DNA of 64,000 nt from Haemophilus haemolyticus_L (GTDB taxonomy: Bacteria; Pseudomonadota; Gammaproteobacteria; Enterobacterales; Pasteurellaceae), in the NCBI RefSeq assembly GCF_003490595.1, contig NZ_QQGY01000001.1, positions 186,001-250,000 of the forward strand. The letters run 5' to 3'. Position 1 is the stretch's first letter. Each line of letters begins with the position of its first letter. The notes below the pieces were generated by a model that searched no databases, was not told the DNA's origin, and saw only the letters and a list, made by a program, of their open reading frames with translations. Positions 1 through 8,688 of the stretch are shown one piece after another. The position numbers and the translations under genes were made by a program.

Positions 1-126
1 TTTAACAGTAGAGAGGAGATAGTTGATGCCGTCAGGGATTATTTGGATTACTATAACCACCGACGGATTCAACTAAAATTAAAAGGACTGAGTCCGATAC
101 AATACCGAAAACAATCCTTTAAATAA
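1..126 (+). pseudogene. IS3-family transposase OrfB, C-terminal end (cut by window edge)
   Basis: The first 126 bases are open in frame 1 and end at TAA. The translation carries the YYNHRRIQLKLKGLSPIQYR signature that closes the rve integrase domain of IS3/IS150-group OrfB transposases. The DDE catalytic residues would lie before the window, so completeness cannot be judged. The sequence just after the stop (TTTTTGGGGTCAGATCA) looks like the terminal inverted repeat of such an element, so the insertion probably ends near base 150. Confidence 0.8.
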
Positions 127-150
127 CAGTCTAACTTTTTGGGGTCAGAT
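127..150. repeat. Probable IS3-family terminal inverted repeat
   Basis: Directly after the transposase stop lies CTTTTTGGGGTCAGATCA, which resembles the GGGGTCAG-type ends of IS3-family elements. The partner end is outside the window, so the boundary is an inference. A USS-type ACCGCACTT follows at about 157, which is chromosomal rather than IS sequence. Confidence 0.45.
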
Positions 151-187
151 CAATTTTCACCGCACTTTTTTGCTAGATATTTAACGT

Positions 188-466
188 TTAATTCACGACT
201 TCAGCAGTATATTTCAGTTTGTGAATCGCATCGAATAATTGTTGGTTTGTGACTTTAGGATCTTCAACAACCGTCACTAAACCATCTTTAATGGATGCTT
301 TTGTTGAAATAACGCCATCAATATTACGCAGTTCTTTATTGACTAAGTAGGCGCAAAGCTGGCAATTCATTTCTTTTACTTTTAGCACAATTTGTTTGGT
401 TTCATTCGCATGAGCGAAAGAAATGGCAAACAGTGAAAGCAAAAGTACGGTACATAATTTCTTCAT
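188..466 (-). CDS. MerP-like periplasmic heavy-metal binding protein
   Basis: A 92-residue protein with a cleavable signal peptide (MKKLCTVLLLSLFAISFAHA) followed by one HMA ferredoxin-like fold. The metal motif is MNCQLC, a variant of GMTCxxC, at about residues 33-38. MerP proteins bind mercuric or other soft metal ions in the periplasm and pass them to the inner-membrane partner MerT, which is encoded just upstream on the same strand (stop 475, start 466, with an AGGAA-type RBS between). No merA reductase or merR regulator is visible nearby, so the physiological metal may not be mercury. Family assignment is firm; substrate is not. Confidence 0.8.
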   Translation of the reverse strand: MKKLCTVLLLSLFAISFAHANETKQIVLKVKEMNCQLCAYLVNKELRNIDGVISTKASIKDGLVTVVEDPKVTNQQLFDAIHKLKYTAEVVN

Positions 467-474
467 TTTTATTC

Positions 475-837
475 CTAATTAGCTAATTCTAAAATCCAAG
501 GCAAAATTGTTGGATAGGTTAAGAAAAAAATCATCACAATAAATACAATCCAATAAAGTACGACAAGTTTTTTACGGGAAATATATTTGCTACAAATGAT
601 TTTTTTGGAAAACATCAACAGCCAAAACCCATAGGCAAAGGCGCATAATGAAACGATAAGCATCGGAATACGCAAATAATTATATTCGCCTAAGCCAATC
701 AACCAAGTGGAAGACACGCCAAATACTAAATAGATTAATGGCGCAATACAGCACAAAGTTGATGCCACCGCGGCGCTAAGTGCGGTGGCTATGGCAACCC
801 AAAAGGATTTATTAGAGCTTTTTAGAGACGTAGTCAT
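475..837 (-). CDS. MerT-like inner-membrane metal transport protein
   Basis: About 120 residues from the ATG at 837 (a longer frame reaches 858, but 837 has an AAAAGAA purine stretch upstream and matches family length). Three hydrophobic segments are visible. The first holds the vicinal cysteine pair TLCCIAPL that accepts metal from MerP in this family, and a further cysteine lies in the cytoplasmic loop (KIICSK). The start overlaps the 3' end of the upstream transglutaminase-like gene by 26 bases, which suggests translational coupling of the three genes. Role inferred: uptake of a soft metal ion across the inner membrane with MerP. Confidence 0.75.
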   Translation of the reverse strand: MTTSLKSSNKSFWVAIATALSAAVASTLCCIAPLIYLVFGVSSTWLIGLGEYNYLRIPMLIVSLCAFAYGFWLLMFSKKIICSKYISRKKLVVLYWIVFIVMIFFLTYPTILPWILELAN

Positions 838-1921
838 ATTTAAATTCTTTTGGATCAAAGGAATTTAACGGATCACCACCCACTTCAGCATACGGATAGC
901 CGAAGTTATTGATTGGAGCCAGTTCTGGTTGTGGATATAAATCGAAGTCACGGGCATGATTGAATCCAACCCAGTTTGCTTCCCAGTTACCAAACAAATA
1001 TTTTGCTACGGCTTGTGTATCTTTATCTTCAACAGATTTTTTCTCTGCTAAACGCATTTTGGCAACATCTGCGGAATCAACTGGTACCCAACCAAACCCT
1101 GCAAGGTAGAATTCAGCACGGCAGTGTTGGCCACCACTTACGTTTGCGATGCCTTGTTCATTCGCACTACCGAAGGCACCTTTTGAATATTTGCCCATTT
1201 TCTCTGCCGCCCCTAAGCGAATACCAAAAATTTCACGAGCTGGGATGCCTGCCGCACGAGCAAGCGCCACAAATACAGAGTTAATATCGGTACATTTACC
1301 TTTTAATACGCCAGTGGTAAGAATTTTTTCTACATCGCCGTCGCCACAACCTAATACAGAATTATCACGTTCCATATTTTTTACGATCCAATGGTGAATA
1401 AGTTCTGCTTTTTTTAATGGATTAGTTTCTTTACCTACGATTTTGTCAGCAAATTCTTTCACTATGCCATCAGTTTTAATATGTGGAGTCGCTTTTAAGT
1501 ATTCTTGTACATCCACGGAATACTGAATATCTTTTGGCGGAGTATAATTCTCTAAAGCACCTTTCACCATCGGTTCACGGTCTTTTGTTTCAATGACCAT
1601 AGTGACTTTTAAATCACGTTTTTGTGCATTTTTATCCCAAGTTGCAAATAAGGTTTTCGCACCGTATTTATTGTTTTCTGTTACATAGGCATTCATGTAA
1701 TTACCTTCAAAGTGAATCGATTTCACTTGTTGGTATTCTCCATTAAATGGCAATGGAACCCATAAATTGGTTTGTCCTTGCGAGCCTTTTGGTGCAACTA
1801 AATCGTAGATTTGCGTGAATTCGTAAAGATGGGCGTCTGTATTGTAGTTTGGAATATTGGTGTTTGCATGAGCTAACGAGCCACACGCAGAAAGCACCGC
1901 AACTGCGATAAGTTTCTTCAT
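812..1921 (-). CDS. Secreted transglutaminase-like (cysteine protease fold) protein
   Basis: A 369-residue protein with an N-terminal signal peptide (MKKLIAVAVLSACGSLAHA); the cysteine in it is not in a good lipobox. The C-terminal half carries the transglutaminase-core triad: Cys in VLKGKCTDINSVFVALAR, His in SGGQHCRAEFYLAG and Asp in WVPVDSADV. Such periplasmic proteins are often peptidases or protein-modifying enzymes; the substrate is unknown. It is first in a three-gene minus-strand set with MerT- and MerP-like genes and overlaps the former, which is an unusual pairing. The start ATG has GAGGATCTCTTC upstream, a reasonable RBS. Confidence 0.75.
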   Translation of the reverse strand: MKKLIAVAVLSACGSLAHANTNIPNYNTDAHLYEFTQIYDLVAPKGSQGQTNLWVPLPFNGEYQQVKSIHFEGNYMNAYVTENNKYGAKTLFATWDKNAQKRDLKVTMVIETKDREPMVKGALENYTPPKDIQYSVDVQEYLKATPHIKTDGIVKEFADKIVGKETNPLKKAELIHHWIVKNMERDNSVLGCGDGDVEKILTTGVLKGKCTDINSVFVALARAAGIPAREIFGIRLGAAEKMGKYSKGAFGSANEQGIANVSGGQHCRAEFYLAGFGWVPVDSADVAKMRLAEKKSVEDKDTQAVAKYLFGNWEANWVGFNHARDFDLYPQPELAPINNFGYPYAEVGGDPLNSFDPKEFKYDYVSKKL

Positions 1922-2086
1922 GAAGAGATCCTCTAGTTAATAATAGTTAAACTTAACATATTAGATAAACTAATACGCCACTATGCTAACGGATTTTTGA
2001 GCAATAATTCAACCGTTTTGCATAAACTTTTTATTTTTCTTATATAAAAAATATTTTATTTTCCAACCGCACTTTCCTTCTAACAT

Positions 2087-2115
2087 TTGACACCCCTAGC
2101 CCTTACACCTATTAT
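2087..2115 (+). promoter_or_regulatory. Sigma-70 promoter for metH
   Basis: TTGACA at 2087-2092 and TATTAT at 2110-2115 are separated by 17 bases, close to the sigma-70 consensus, about 40 bases before the metH start codon. No MetJ box array or cobalamin riboswitch was recognised in the 232-base gap 1922-2153; the gap also holds one USS (ACCGCACTT near 2066). Confidence 0.6.
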
Positions 2116-2153
2116 TCCCTAGTTATTATTAAGATTTACGGAACAAAATAATT

Positions 2154-5100
2154 ATGGTGAATAAAACCGCTCAACTTAAACAAGCTCTAGAAAATCGCAT
2201 TCTCATTTTAGACGGTGCAATGGGGACGATGATCCAAAAATATAAACTGACAGAAGCCGATTTTAGAGGTGAGAAGTTTAAGGAAAGTGCGGTCGATTTA
2301 CGCGGTAATAATGATTTATTGACATTGACTCAGCCACTGCTAATTTCCGCTATTCATGAGAAATATTTGGCAGCGGGTGCAGATATTATTGAAACCAATA
2401 CTTTTAGTTCAACTACGATTGCTCAAGCGGATTACGACTTGCAATCTATCGCTTATGAACTCAATTTTGTTGGCGCAAAATTAGCGCGTTTGGCTGCAGA
2501 TAAATATAGTACGCCAGAAAAACCTCGCTTTGTCGCGGGCGTGTTAGGGCCAACAAACCGTACAGCCTCCATTTCACCCGATGTAAACGACCCAGGTTTC
2601 CGTAATGTGACTTTTATGGAGTTGGTGGATGCTTATGCCCAAGCAACAAAAGGCTTAATCGAAGGTTGCGCGGATTTAATTATGATCGAAACCATTTTCG
2701 ACACGCTTAACGCTAAAGCGGCCGTTTTCGCCATTGAAAGTGTATTCGAAGAATTAGGCGTAGAATTGCCAATCATGATTTCTGGTACCATTACCGATGC
2801 TTCAGGGCGTACCCTTTCTGGGCAAACTACTGAGGCTTTCTATAACTCCCTCCGTCATGCAAAACCACTCACTTTCGGTTTGAACTGTGCTTTAGGTCCA
2901 AAAGAATTACGCCAATATGTAGAACAGCTTTCAAAAATCAGTGAAACCTATGTTTCTGTGCATCCGAATGCAGGTTTGCCGAATGCTTTTGGTGGTTATG
3001 ATTTAGGGGCAGAAGAGATGGCTGCTCACTTAAAAGAGTGGGCAGAAAGTGGTTTTGTGAACATTATCGGCGGTTGTTGCGGCACCACACCGGAACATAT
3101 TAAAGCCTTTGCTGAAGCGGTAGAAAATATCCCACCACGCAAATTACCACAAATCAAAACCGCGATGCGTTTGTCCGGTTTAGAACCACTCAATATTGAT
3201 GATGAAAGCCTGTTTGTGAACGTGGGCGAGCGTAATAATGTGACAGGTTCGGCAAAATTCAAACGCTTAATTAAAGAAGACAAATTTGCAGAAGCCATTG
3301 AAATTGCTATCGATCAAGTAGAAAACGGCGCACAAGTCATCGACGTGAACATGGATGAAGCCTTGCTCGACGGCAAAAAATGCATGACCCGTTTCCTCAA
3401 CATTATGGCAACAGAACCGGATGCAGCTAAAGTGCCGGTGATGATCGACTCCTCCAAATGGGAAGTGATTGAGGCGGGCTTGCAATCGGTGCAAGGCAAA
3501 CCAATTGTGAACTCCATCTCTTTGAAAGAGGGCGAGGAAAAATTTATTCATCAGGCTAAATTGGTGCATAAATACGGTGCGGCCGTTGTGGTGATGGCAT
3601 TTGATGAAGTGGGGCAGGCTGATACCGAAGAGCGTAAAGTGGAAATCTGTACCCGTGCCTATAACATCTTAGTCAACCAAGTAGGCTTCCCGCCAGAAGA
3701 CATTATTTTTGACCCGAATATTTTCGCTATCGGTACGGGGATTGAAGAGCACAACAACTACGGTGTGGATTTCATTAACGCCACCGGCCGCATTAAACGC
3801 TCTTTACCGCATGCGAAAATTTCGGGCGGGGTGTCAAACGTGTCCTTCTCCTTCCGCGGCAACAACGTGATGCGTGAAGCCATTCACGCCGTATTCCTCT
3901 ATCATGCCATTAAACAAGGCATGGACATGGGAATCGTGAACTCAGGACAGCTCGCGATTTACGATGATCTGGATCCGGAATTACGCAATGTAATTGAAGA
4001 CGCCGTCTTAAACCGTACACCGGATGGCACCGAACGTTTACTGGATATTGCGGAAAAATATCGCAACCAAGGCAACGATGAAAGTGCGGTGGATTCTGTG
4101 GCCGAATGGCGTACGTGGCCGGTGGAAGAGCGCTTGAAACACGCCCTCGTGAAAGGCATTACCACGCACATTATCGAAGACACCGAAGAAGCGCGCCAAA
4201 AATTACCAACGCCACTGGAAGTGATTGAAGGTCCGCTGATGGCAGGCATGGACGTGGTGGGTGATTTGTTCGGCGACGGCAAAATGTTCCTGCCGCAAGT
4301 AGTGAAATCCGCGCGGGTGATGAAACAATCCGTGGCGTATTTAGAGCCATTTATTAACGCCACCAAACAAAAAGGCTCAAGCAACGGTAAAGTGGTGATC
4401 GCTACCGTAAAAGGTGACGTGCACGATATCGGCAAAAATATTGTGAGCGTGGTGTTGCAATGTAATAACTTTGAAGTCATTGACTTAGGCGTGATGGTAC
4501 CAGCGGACAAAATCATTCAAACCGCCATTGATGAAAAAGCGGATATTATCGGCTTGAGCGGTTTGATTACGCCATCCCTAGACGAAATGGAATACTTCCT
4601 CGGAGAAATGACGCGTTTAGGTTTGAACTTGCCTGTATTGATCGGCGGTGCTACCACGTCCAAAGAACATACAGCCATTAAACTTTATCCAAAATACAAA
4701 CAACATGGCGTGTTCTATACCTCTAACGCTTCCCGTGCGGTAACAGTATGTGCCACCTTAATGAACCCAGAAGGGCGTGCAGCATTGTGGGAACAGTTCA
4801 AAAAGGATTACGAGAAAATCCAACAATCTTTTGCCAACCGCAAACCGTTGCGTAAACAACTTAGCATTGAAGAAGCACGAGCGAACCGCTTTGATGGCTT
4901 TAGTGGAGAATGGGCAGATTACGTGCCACCAACACCAAACCAAACCGGCATTGTGGAATTTAAAAACGTGCCGATTGCTGAATTACGCAAATTCATCGAC
5001 TGGTCACCATTCTTCCGTATTTGGGGATTGATGGGCGGCTACCCTGATGCCTTTGATTATCCAGAAGGCGGCGAAGAAGCACGCAAAGTGTGGAACGATG

Positions 5101-5843
5101 CACAAGTCGTTTTAGATGAATTAGAACAAAACCACAAACTCAACCCAAGCGGTATTTTAGGTATTTTCCCTGCAGAACGTGTGGGCGATGATGTGGTGCT
5201 TTTCTCTGATGAAGAACACACACAACCAATTGGTACCGCTTACGGCTTACGCCAACAAACGGAACGTGGTAAAAACAGTAAAAGTCCATTTAACTTCTGC
5301 TTAAGCGACTTTATTGCCGATCGCGAAAGCGGTAAAAAAGACTGGTTCGGCATGTTCGCCGTGTGTGCCGGTATTGAAGAAATGGATTTGGTGGAAGGCT
5401 ATAAAGCGGCAGGCGATGACTACAATGCCATCTTGCTACAAGCCGTGGGCGACCGCCTCGCTGAAGCCATGGCGGAATACCTGCACTTTGAGCTACGCAC
5501 CCGTATTTGGGGCTACACGCAAGAAGAATTCGACAATCAAGGTTTAATCAATGAAAACTATGTCGGCATCCGTCCGGCGCCAGGTTATCCAAGCTGCCCA
5601 GAACATACGGAAAAAGCTTTGATTTGGGATTTATTAGAAGTGGAACAACGCATCGGCATGAAGCTCACCGAAAGCTACGCCATGTGGCCGGCAGCTTCTG
5701 TCTGCGGCTGGTACTTCACCCACCCCGCAAGTAACTATTTCACTTTAGGTCGCATTGATGAAGACCAAGCTCAAGATTATGCCAAACGTAAAGGTTGGGA
5801 TGAGAGGGAGATGATGAAATGGTTGGGTGTGGCGATGAAGTAA
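2154..5843 (+). CDS. metH: Cobalamin-dependent methionine synthase
   Basis: A 1229-residue protein, very near the E. coli MetH length (1227). Modules run in the usual order: homocysteine-binding barrel (DGAMGTMIQ at the start; zinc ligands in GLNCALG and GGCCGT, about residues 240-310), folate-binding pterin domain (about 350-620, with VNVGERNNVTGS), cap and B12-binding domain with DVHDIGKNIV (axial His about residue 757), and the AdoMet reactivation domain ending near RPAPGYPSCPEHTE. It transfers methyl from methyltetrahydrofolate to homocysteine in the cytoplasm. Its own sigma-70 promoter lies upstream. It depends on imported cobalamin, so the BtuB-like operon at 8.7-13.2 kb may be functionally linked. 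Confidence 0.97.
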   Translation: MVNKTAQLKQALENRILILDGAMGTMIQKYKLTEADFRGEKFKESAVDLRGNNDLLTLTQPLLISAIHEKYLAAGADIIETNTFSSTTIAQADYDLQSIAYELNFVGAKLARLAADKYSTPEKPRFVAGVLGPTNRTASISPDVNDPGFRNVTFMELVDAYAQATKGLIEGCADLIMIETIFDTLNAKAAVFAIESVFEELGVELPIMISGTITDASGRTLSGQTTEAFYNSLRHAKPLTFGLNCALGPKELRQYVEQLSKISETYVSVHPNAGLPNAFGGYDLGAEEMAAHLKEWAESGFVNIIGGCCGTTPEHIKAFAEAVENIPPRKLPQIKTAMRLSGLEPLNIDDESLFVNVGERNNVTGSAKFKRLIKEDKFAEAIEIAIDQVENGAQVIDVNMDEALLDGKKCMTRFLNIMATEPDAAKVPVMIDSSKWEVIEAGLQSVQGKPIVNSISLKEGEEKFIHQAKLVHKYGAAVVVMAFDEVGQADTEERKVEICTRAYNILVNQVGFPPEDIIFDPNIFAIGTGIEEHNNYGVDFINATGRIKRSLPHAKISGGVSNVSFSFRGNNVMREAIHAVFLYHAIKQGMDMGIVNSGQLAIYDDLDPELRNVIEDAVLNRTPDGTERLLDIAEKYRNQGNDESAVDSVAEWRTWPVEERLKHALVKGITTHIIEDTEEARQKLPTPLEVIEGPLMAGMDVVGDLFGDGKMFLPQVVKSARVMKQSVAYLEPFINATKQKGSSNGKVVIATVKGDVHDIGKNIVSVVLQCNNFEVIDLGVMVPADKIIQTAIDEKADIIGLSGLITPSLDEMEYFLGEMTRLGLNLPVLIGGATTSKEHTAIKLYPKYKQHGVFYTSNASRAVTVCATLMNPEGRAALWEQFKKDYEKIQQSFANRKPLRKQLSIEEARANRFDGFSGEWADYVPPTPNQTGIVEFKNVPIAELRKFIDWSPFFRIWGLMGGYPDAFDYPEGGEEARKVWNDAQVVLDELEQNHKLNPSGILGIFPAERVGDDVVLFSDEEHTQPIGTAYGLRQQTERGKNSKSPFNFCLSDFIADRESGKKDWFGMFAVCAGIEEMDLVEGYKAAGDDYNAILLQAVGDRLAEAMAEYLHFELRTRIWGYTQEEFDNQGLINENYVGIRPAPGYPSCPEHTEKALIWDLLEVEQRIGMKLTESYAMWPAASVCGWYFTHPASNYFTLGRIDEDQAQDYAKRKGWDEREMMKWLGVAMK

Positions 5844-5892
5844 TATTTATCAATATTTTTATTAACTAAACTTAAACTAATGGAGAAAACTC

Positions 5893-6597
5893 ATGGGGCA
5901 TCAAATTAGAGCACAAATAGGTAAAGGCAATACTTCGGGCAATGCAAACAATGTTACTCAAATAGGTATTGGAAATCAAAATAATAGTAATAATACAACT
6001 AACAATTATTACAATAACACTCCCAAAAACAATAATGAAATAAGTTCAATTGCTGGCGTTGGTGTTGCCGCCATCATAATAATAGCAGCAATTAATTATT
6101 ACCTATTTAAATATGCTGATTGCATTTCGAAGACCATTCTATATCTTCATGTATTTTTATTGTTAAATCTGATATCAGTCTATAACCTTTTTAAAATTGG
6201 AGATTTTGACAAAAAAGATTTTTTCAACCTTATTTTGATATTCTTGATAGGATTGATATCTTTTCTCTACGCAAAAGAATTGTTTTCAATGGAAAAATTT
6301 CATGCTCTATCTAAGTATGCTCAGAATAAAAGCTTTTCAGAGTATTGGGAAATGGTAAGAGAATGGAAAGTTTATTCTATATACTTCCTTATTTCTTCGA
6401 TATTAAGTGTGGTTTTATTGGTTATGAATCTAATCTATACATATAAGTTTCTTAGCTATTCAATAGCTTCAAAAACGCAAAGTAACTTGATTGGTATGTT
6501 TGTAGCATTATTGGTAGCTGCTGGTTCTTATTACTTTATTATCACAGAACCAAAGTTTTTACTTAGCTGTATCAATGATATTAAACTTATCAAATAA
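5893..6597 (+). CDS. Uncharacterised membrane protein with Asn-rich N-terminus
   Basis: A 234-residue protein I do not recognise. Residues 1-50 are soluble, with repeating I-G-x-G-N units (QIGKGNTSGN, QIGIGNQNNSNN) and a long Asn/Thr/Tyr-rich stretch; four or five hydrophobic helices follow (about 53-72, 80-100, 108-128, 155-180, 195-215). GGAG lies 10 bases before the ATG. The gene is markedly more AT-rich than metH, has no perfect USS, and sits between metH and a block of hairpins, so it looks like an accessory insertion. The N-terminal repeats recall short beta-type repeats in some effector-associated proteins, but that is speculation. Confidence 0.6.
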   Translation: MGHQIRAQIGKGNTSGNANNVTQIGIGNQNNSNNTTNNYYNNTPKNNNEISSIAGVGVAAIIIIAAINYYLFKYADCISKTILYLHVFLLLNLISVYNLFKIGDFDKKDFFNLILIFLIGLISFLYAKELFSMEKFHALSKYAQNKSFSEYWEMVREWKVYSIYFLISSILSVVLLVMNLIYTYKFLSYSIASKTQSNLIGMFVALLVAAGSYYFIITEPKFLLSCINDIKLIK

Positions 6598-6674
6598 TTA
6601 AATTTTATCAAACTAACTGCATTTTATTTCAAAGACTTAAGTTGGAAAAACACATGTCAGCATAATACCTTAAT

Positions 6675-6787
6675 CCGTGGGTAAGTATACCCACGGTTAA
6701 GCATAACCATACCCCTTTGGGGTATTTCAAACCACACAACCCCAACGGGGTTGGACTATGCGTAACCGAGGGTAACTTGTTACCCTC
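6675..6787. repeat. Four-hairpin intergenic block built from an inverted ~35-bp unit
   Basis: Four perfect dyads follow each other: 6675-6696 (9-bp stem, CCGTGGGTA), 6709-6725 (7 bp, ATACCCC), 6737-6753 (7 bp, CAACCCC) and 6768-6787 (8 bp, GAGGGTAA). The left and right halves are also related to each other in inverted orientation: the left reads TACCCACGGTTAAGCATA and the right, on the other strand, TACCCTCGGTTACGCATA, each continuing into a CCCC-GGGG dyad. The last dyad overlaps the stop codon of the ATPase gene that follows on the minus strand. It may act as a bidirectional terminator and looks like a mobile intergenic repeat. Confidence 0.75.
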
Positions 6788-7979
6788 TAGCCCCAATCAA
6801 CCAATCCACCACATAAATAACTTCAATCCCATCAATCTCTTTTTGTTCGTAATATTTTCCCGTAATTAAGATCTTTTTATAGTTATCTTTAATATGCAAA
6901 AGATTATCTGTTTCGTGGGTATTTTCAGGGATTTCAAAGGCAACTTGTACATATAAAATTTCATCGGCTTTTCGGGCGATAAAATCAATTTCTTTGCTGT
7001 CGAGTTTACCCACATCAACGCTATAACCCCGTCTTAGCAATTCAATAAAAACAATATTTTCTAAGCGATTGGCATAATTCGTCCCTTTTTTGCCGATAGC
7101 GTGTCGTCTTAAACCGTTATCCACAATAAAATATTTCGCATTGGTTTTTAAATAGCCTTTTCCGCGAATATCATATTGTTTTGCTTTATAAAAAAGAAAG
7201 GCATTTTCTAACAAATCAAGATATTTGCTGATCGTATGGTTTGAGGTGGGAACACGTTCGGACGTGAGCGTGTTGCTAATTTTGCTTGGATTCACCAACT
7301 GCCCTACGTTATCCGCCAAAAAAAGAATCACGCTTTTAAGAATATGCGTGTCTTTCACGCCGGCTCGATGAGCAATGTCATTCAGCACAATGGAATCAAA
7401 AATGCCGGATAAAATCGTTTCTTTTAAAGGTTCATCAGCAATGGCGACACTGGGGAAACCACCATATTTTTCGTATTCCGAATAGAGTTTATCCACCAAT
7501 CTTGACTGACTATCTACATTTTTGGAACGTAAAAATTCTTTAAAAGAAAGTGGGTAAATTTTAATTTCCACATATCGACCGCTTAACAGCGTCGCAAGCT
7601 CACCGGAAAGCAAATTGGCATTGGAACCTGTAATCACGATATCGGTGTTAAAACTCACGCGAAGCGCATTGACAATTTTTTGCCAACCTTCCACAAACTG
7701 AATTTCATCAATCAGAAAGTAAGTTTTCTCTTGAGAAGACGGCATTTTTTCTTGAATAAGCTGTTGGAAGTCTTGAGCGTCTTTCACCCATTGATATTCA
7801 AAAGATTCAAAATTGAGGTAAAGAATATTTTCAGGGGAAACTCCTTGTTGTTGAAGGTAATCACGGTATTGCATGAGTAACACCGATTTACCGGAACGAC
7901 GAACACCAGAGATGACTTTAATAAAATCGGTATCTTTAAATTGAATCAGTTGTTGTAAATAATTTTCACGAGAGATCAT
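6780..7979 (-). CDS. AAA-type ATPase with DUF4143-like C-terminus
   Basis: A 399-residue cytoplasmic protein. Walker A is SGVRRSGKSVLL (about residues 25-36) and Walker B FLIDEIQFV (about 108-116), followed by a sensor-like TGSNANLL, typical of the AAA_14 / DUF4143 family. The C-terminal third has an ExxR..., then KLDSKEIDFIARK, a pattern seen in the PD-(D/E)XK-like fold of DUF4143 members. Function of this family is not established; members often stand alone, as here, and may be nucleic-acid-associated. The stop codon sits inside the hairpin block at 6768-6787. Three copies of a GGAA-N5-TTTCC-like motif lie just upstream of its start. Confidence 0.75.
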   Translation of the reverse strand: MISRENYLQQLIQFKDTDFIKVISGVRRSGKSVLLMQYRDYLQQQGVSPENILYLNFESFEYQWVKDAQDFQQLIQEKMPSSQEKTYFLIDEIQFVEGWQKIVNALRVSFNTDIVITGSNANLLSGELATLLSGRYVEIKIYPLSFKEFLRSKNVDSQSRLVDKLYSEYEKYGGFPSVAIADEPLKETILSGIFDSIVLNDIAHRAGVKDTHILKSVILFLADNVGQLVNPSKISNTLTSERVPTSNHTISKYLDLLENAFLFYKAKQYDIRGKGYLKTNAKYFIVDNGLRRHAIGKKGTNYANRLENIVFIELLRRGYSVDVGKLDSKEIDFIARKADEILYVQVAFEIPENTHETDNLLHIKDNYKKILITGKYYEQKEIDGIEVIYVVDWLIGARG

Positions 7980-7990
7980 AGTTTTACTAA

Positions 7991-8092
7991 TTGGAAGTTA
8001 ATTTCATATTTGTAAAAAAGTGTACAATCTTTGGGAGTTAATTTCCATATTTTATTTTTTTGTATGTATTTGGAATTACATTTCCAGTTTTT
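7991..8092. promoter_or_regulatory. Three phased GGAA-N5-TTTCC-like sites (candidate operators)
   Basis: TTGGAAGTTAATTTCATATT (from 7991), TTGGGAGTTAATTTCCATAT (from 8031) and TTGGAATTACATTTCCAGTT (from 8070) are direct repeats about 40 bases apart, roughly four helical turns. Each contains an imperfect dyad GGAA-N5-TTTCC. They lie between the divergent ATPase and lipoprotein genes. Related dyads occur at 8697-8710 and 13294-13306, at the two ends of the ABC/TonB operon. Regulator unknown. Confidence 0.4.
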
Positions 8093-8123
8093 ATTGCGGT
8101 TTTTTTAGTCTCATTCCAATCCC

Positions 8124-8151
8124 TTGCACAATCCCCAATTTCCGCTATCAT
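8124..8151 (+). promoter_or_regulatory. Sigma-70 promoter for the small lipoprotein gene
   Basis: TTGCAC at 8124-8129 and TATCAT at 8146-8151 are 16 bases apart, ending 34 bases before the chosen ATG at 8185. Confidence 0.45.
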
Positions 8152-8184
8152 ACGCGCTTTCTTATTTCTCGGAATTTTGTATTT

Positions 8185-8652
8185 ATGAATAAATTAAAGA
8201 TGGCGCTGTTTGTGGGAGCTCTTGTGAGTTTATTTGCTTGTACTACAACACATCAGCCGAAGAAGACGGTTAAATCTCGATTTTTAAAGAATAATATTAG
8301 CCAAACTGAGTTAAATAATTCTGTTAATTACAAGCCATATCATTATCGTTGTAATAATAAAGAGACTGGGGGGATTTCTCATTTGACGACTTATTTCCCT
8401 CTGTCGCGTGAAAGCCGTATGAAAGATAACTTCGGGTTTTATTTCCAGTTAGATAATGGCAAGGCGGTGCCTTTTGATCATTCATATACGCTGACACTGA
8501 ATGCGCGCGGTACAAAATTTGAAGTGGTTTATCGTTCGTATGATCCGATTCAAGGAAGTTATGTGGACTTAATCGCGCGATCTCAAAGCTCAATTTACTA
8601 CAAGAATCAACAAGGCAAGCAAGTTCCTTGGTTGATTTGTAAGGGCGGTTGA
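8185..8652 (+). CDS. Small uncharacterised lipoprotein
   Basis: 155 residues from the ATG at 8185. A longer in-frame extension to 8020 is rejected because it runs through the promoter and operator-like repeats, while 8185 gives a clean signal peptide with a lipobox (LVSLFACTTT, Cys about residue 20). The mature part is polar, with Cys residues in YRCNNKETGG and a terminal LICKGG that could form a disulfide. The product is expected to be membrane anchored in the envelope. I do not recognise the family. It faces the 3' end of the ABC operon, with a 12-bp hairpin between. Confidence 0.65.
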   Translation: MNKLKMALFVGALVSLFACTTTHQPKKTVKSRFLKNNISQTELNNSVNYKPYHYRCNNKETGGISHLTTYFPLSRESRMKDNFGFYFQLDNGKAVPFDHSYTLTLNARGTKFEVVYRSYDPIQGSYVDLIARSQSSIYYKNQQGKQVPWLICKGG

Positions 8653-8688
8653 TTTTTATCGAAAATAATTTTTTACTTTCAGAAAAAT

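Noticed and set aside
1922..2153. B12 riboswitch or MetJ operator upstream of metH
   Set aside because: Only a partial GCCACT is present near 1976, without the rest of the B12 box or the expected stems, and no tandem AGACGTCT-type boxes were seen.
2154..5843. Minus- and plus-strand open frames inside metH (for example 3026-3569 and 3959-4516)
   Set aside because: They are shadows of the long methionine synthase frame, with no RBS and no recognisable domains.
8020..8184. N-terminal 55-residue extension of the small lipoprotein
   Set aside because: It runs through the operator-like repeats and the promoter and would hide the signal peptide and lipobox.
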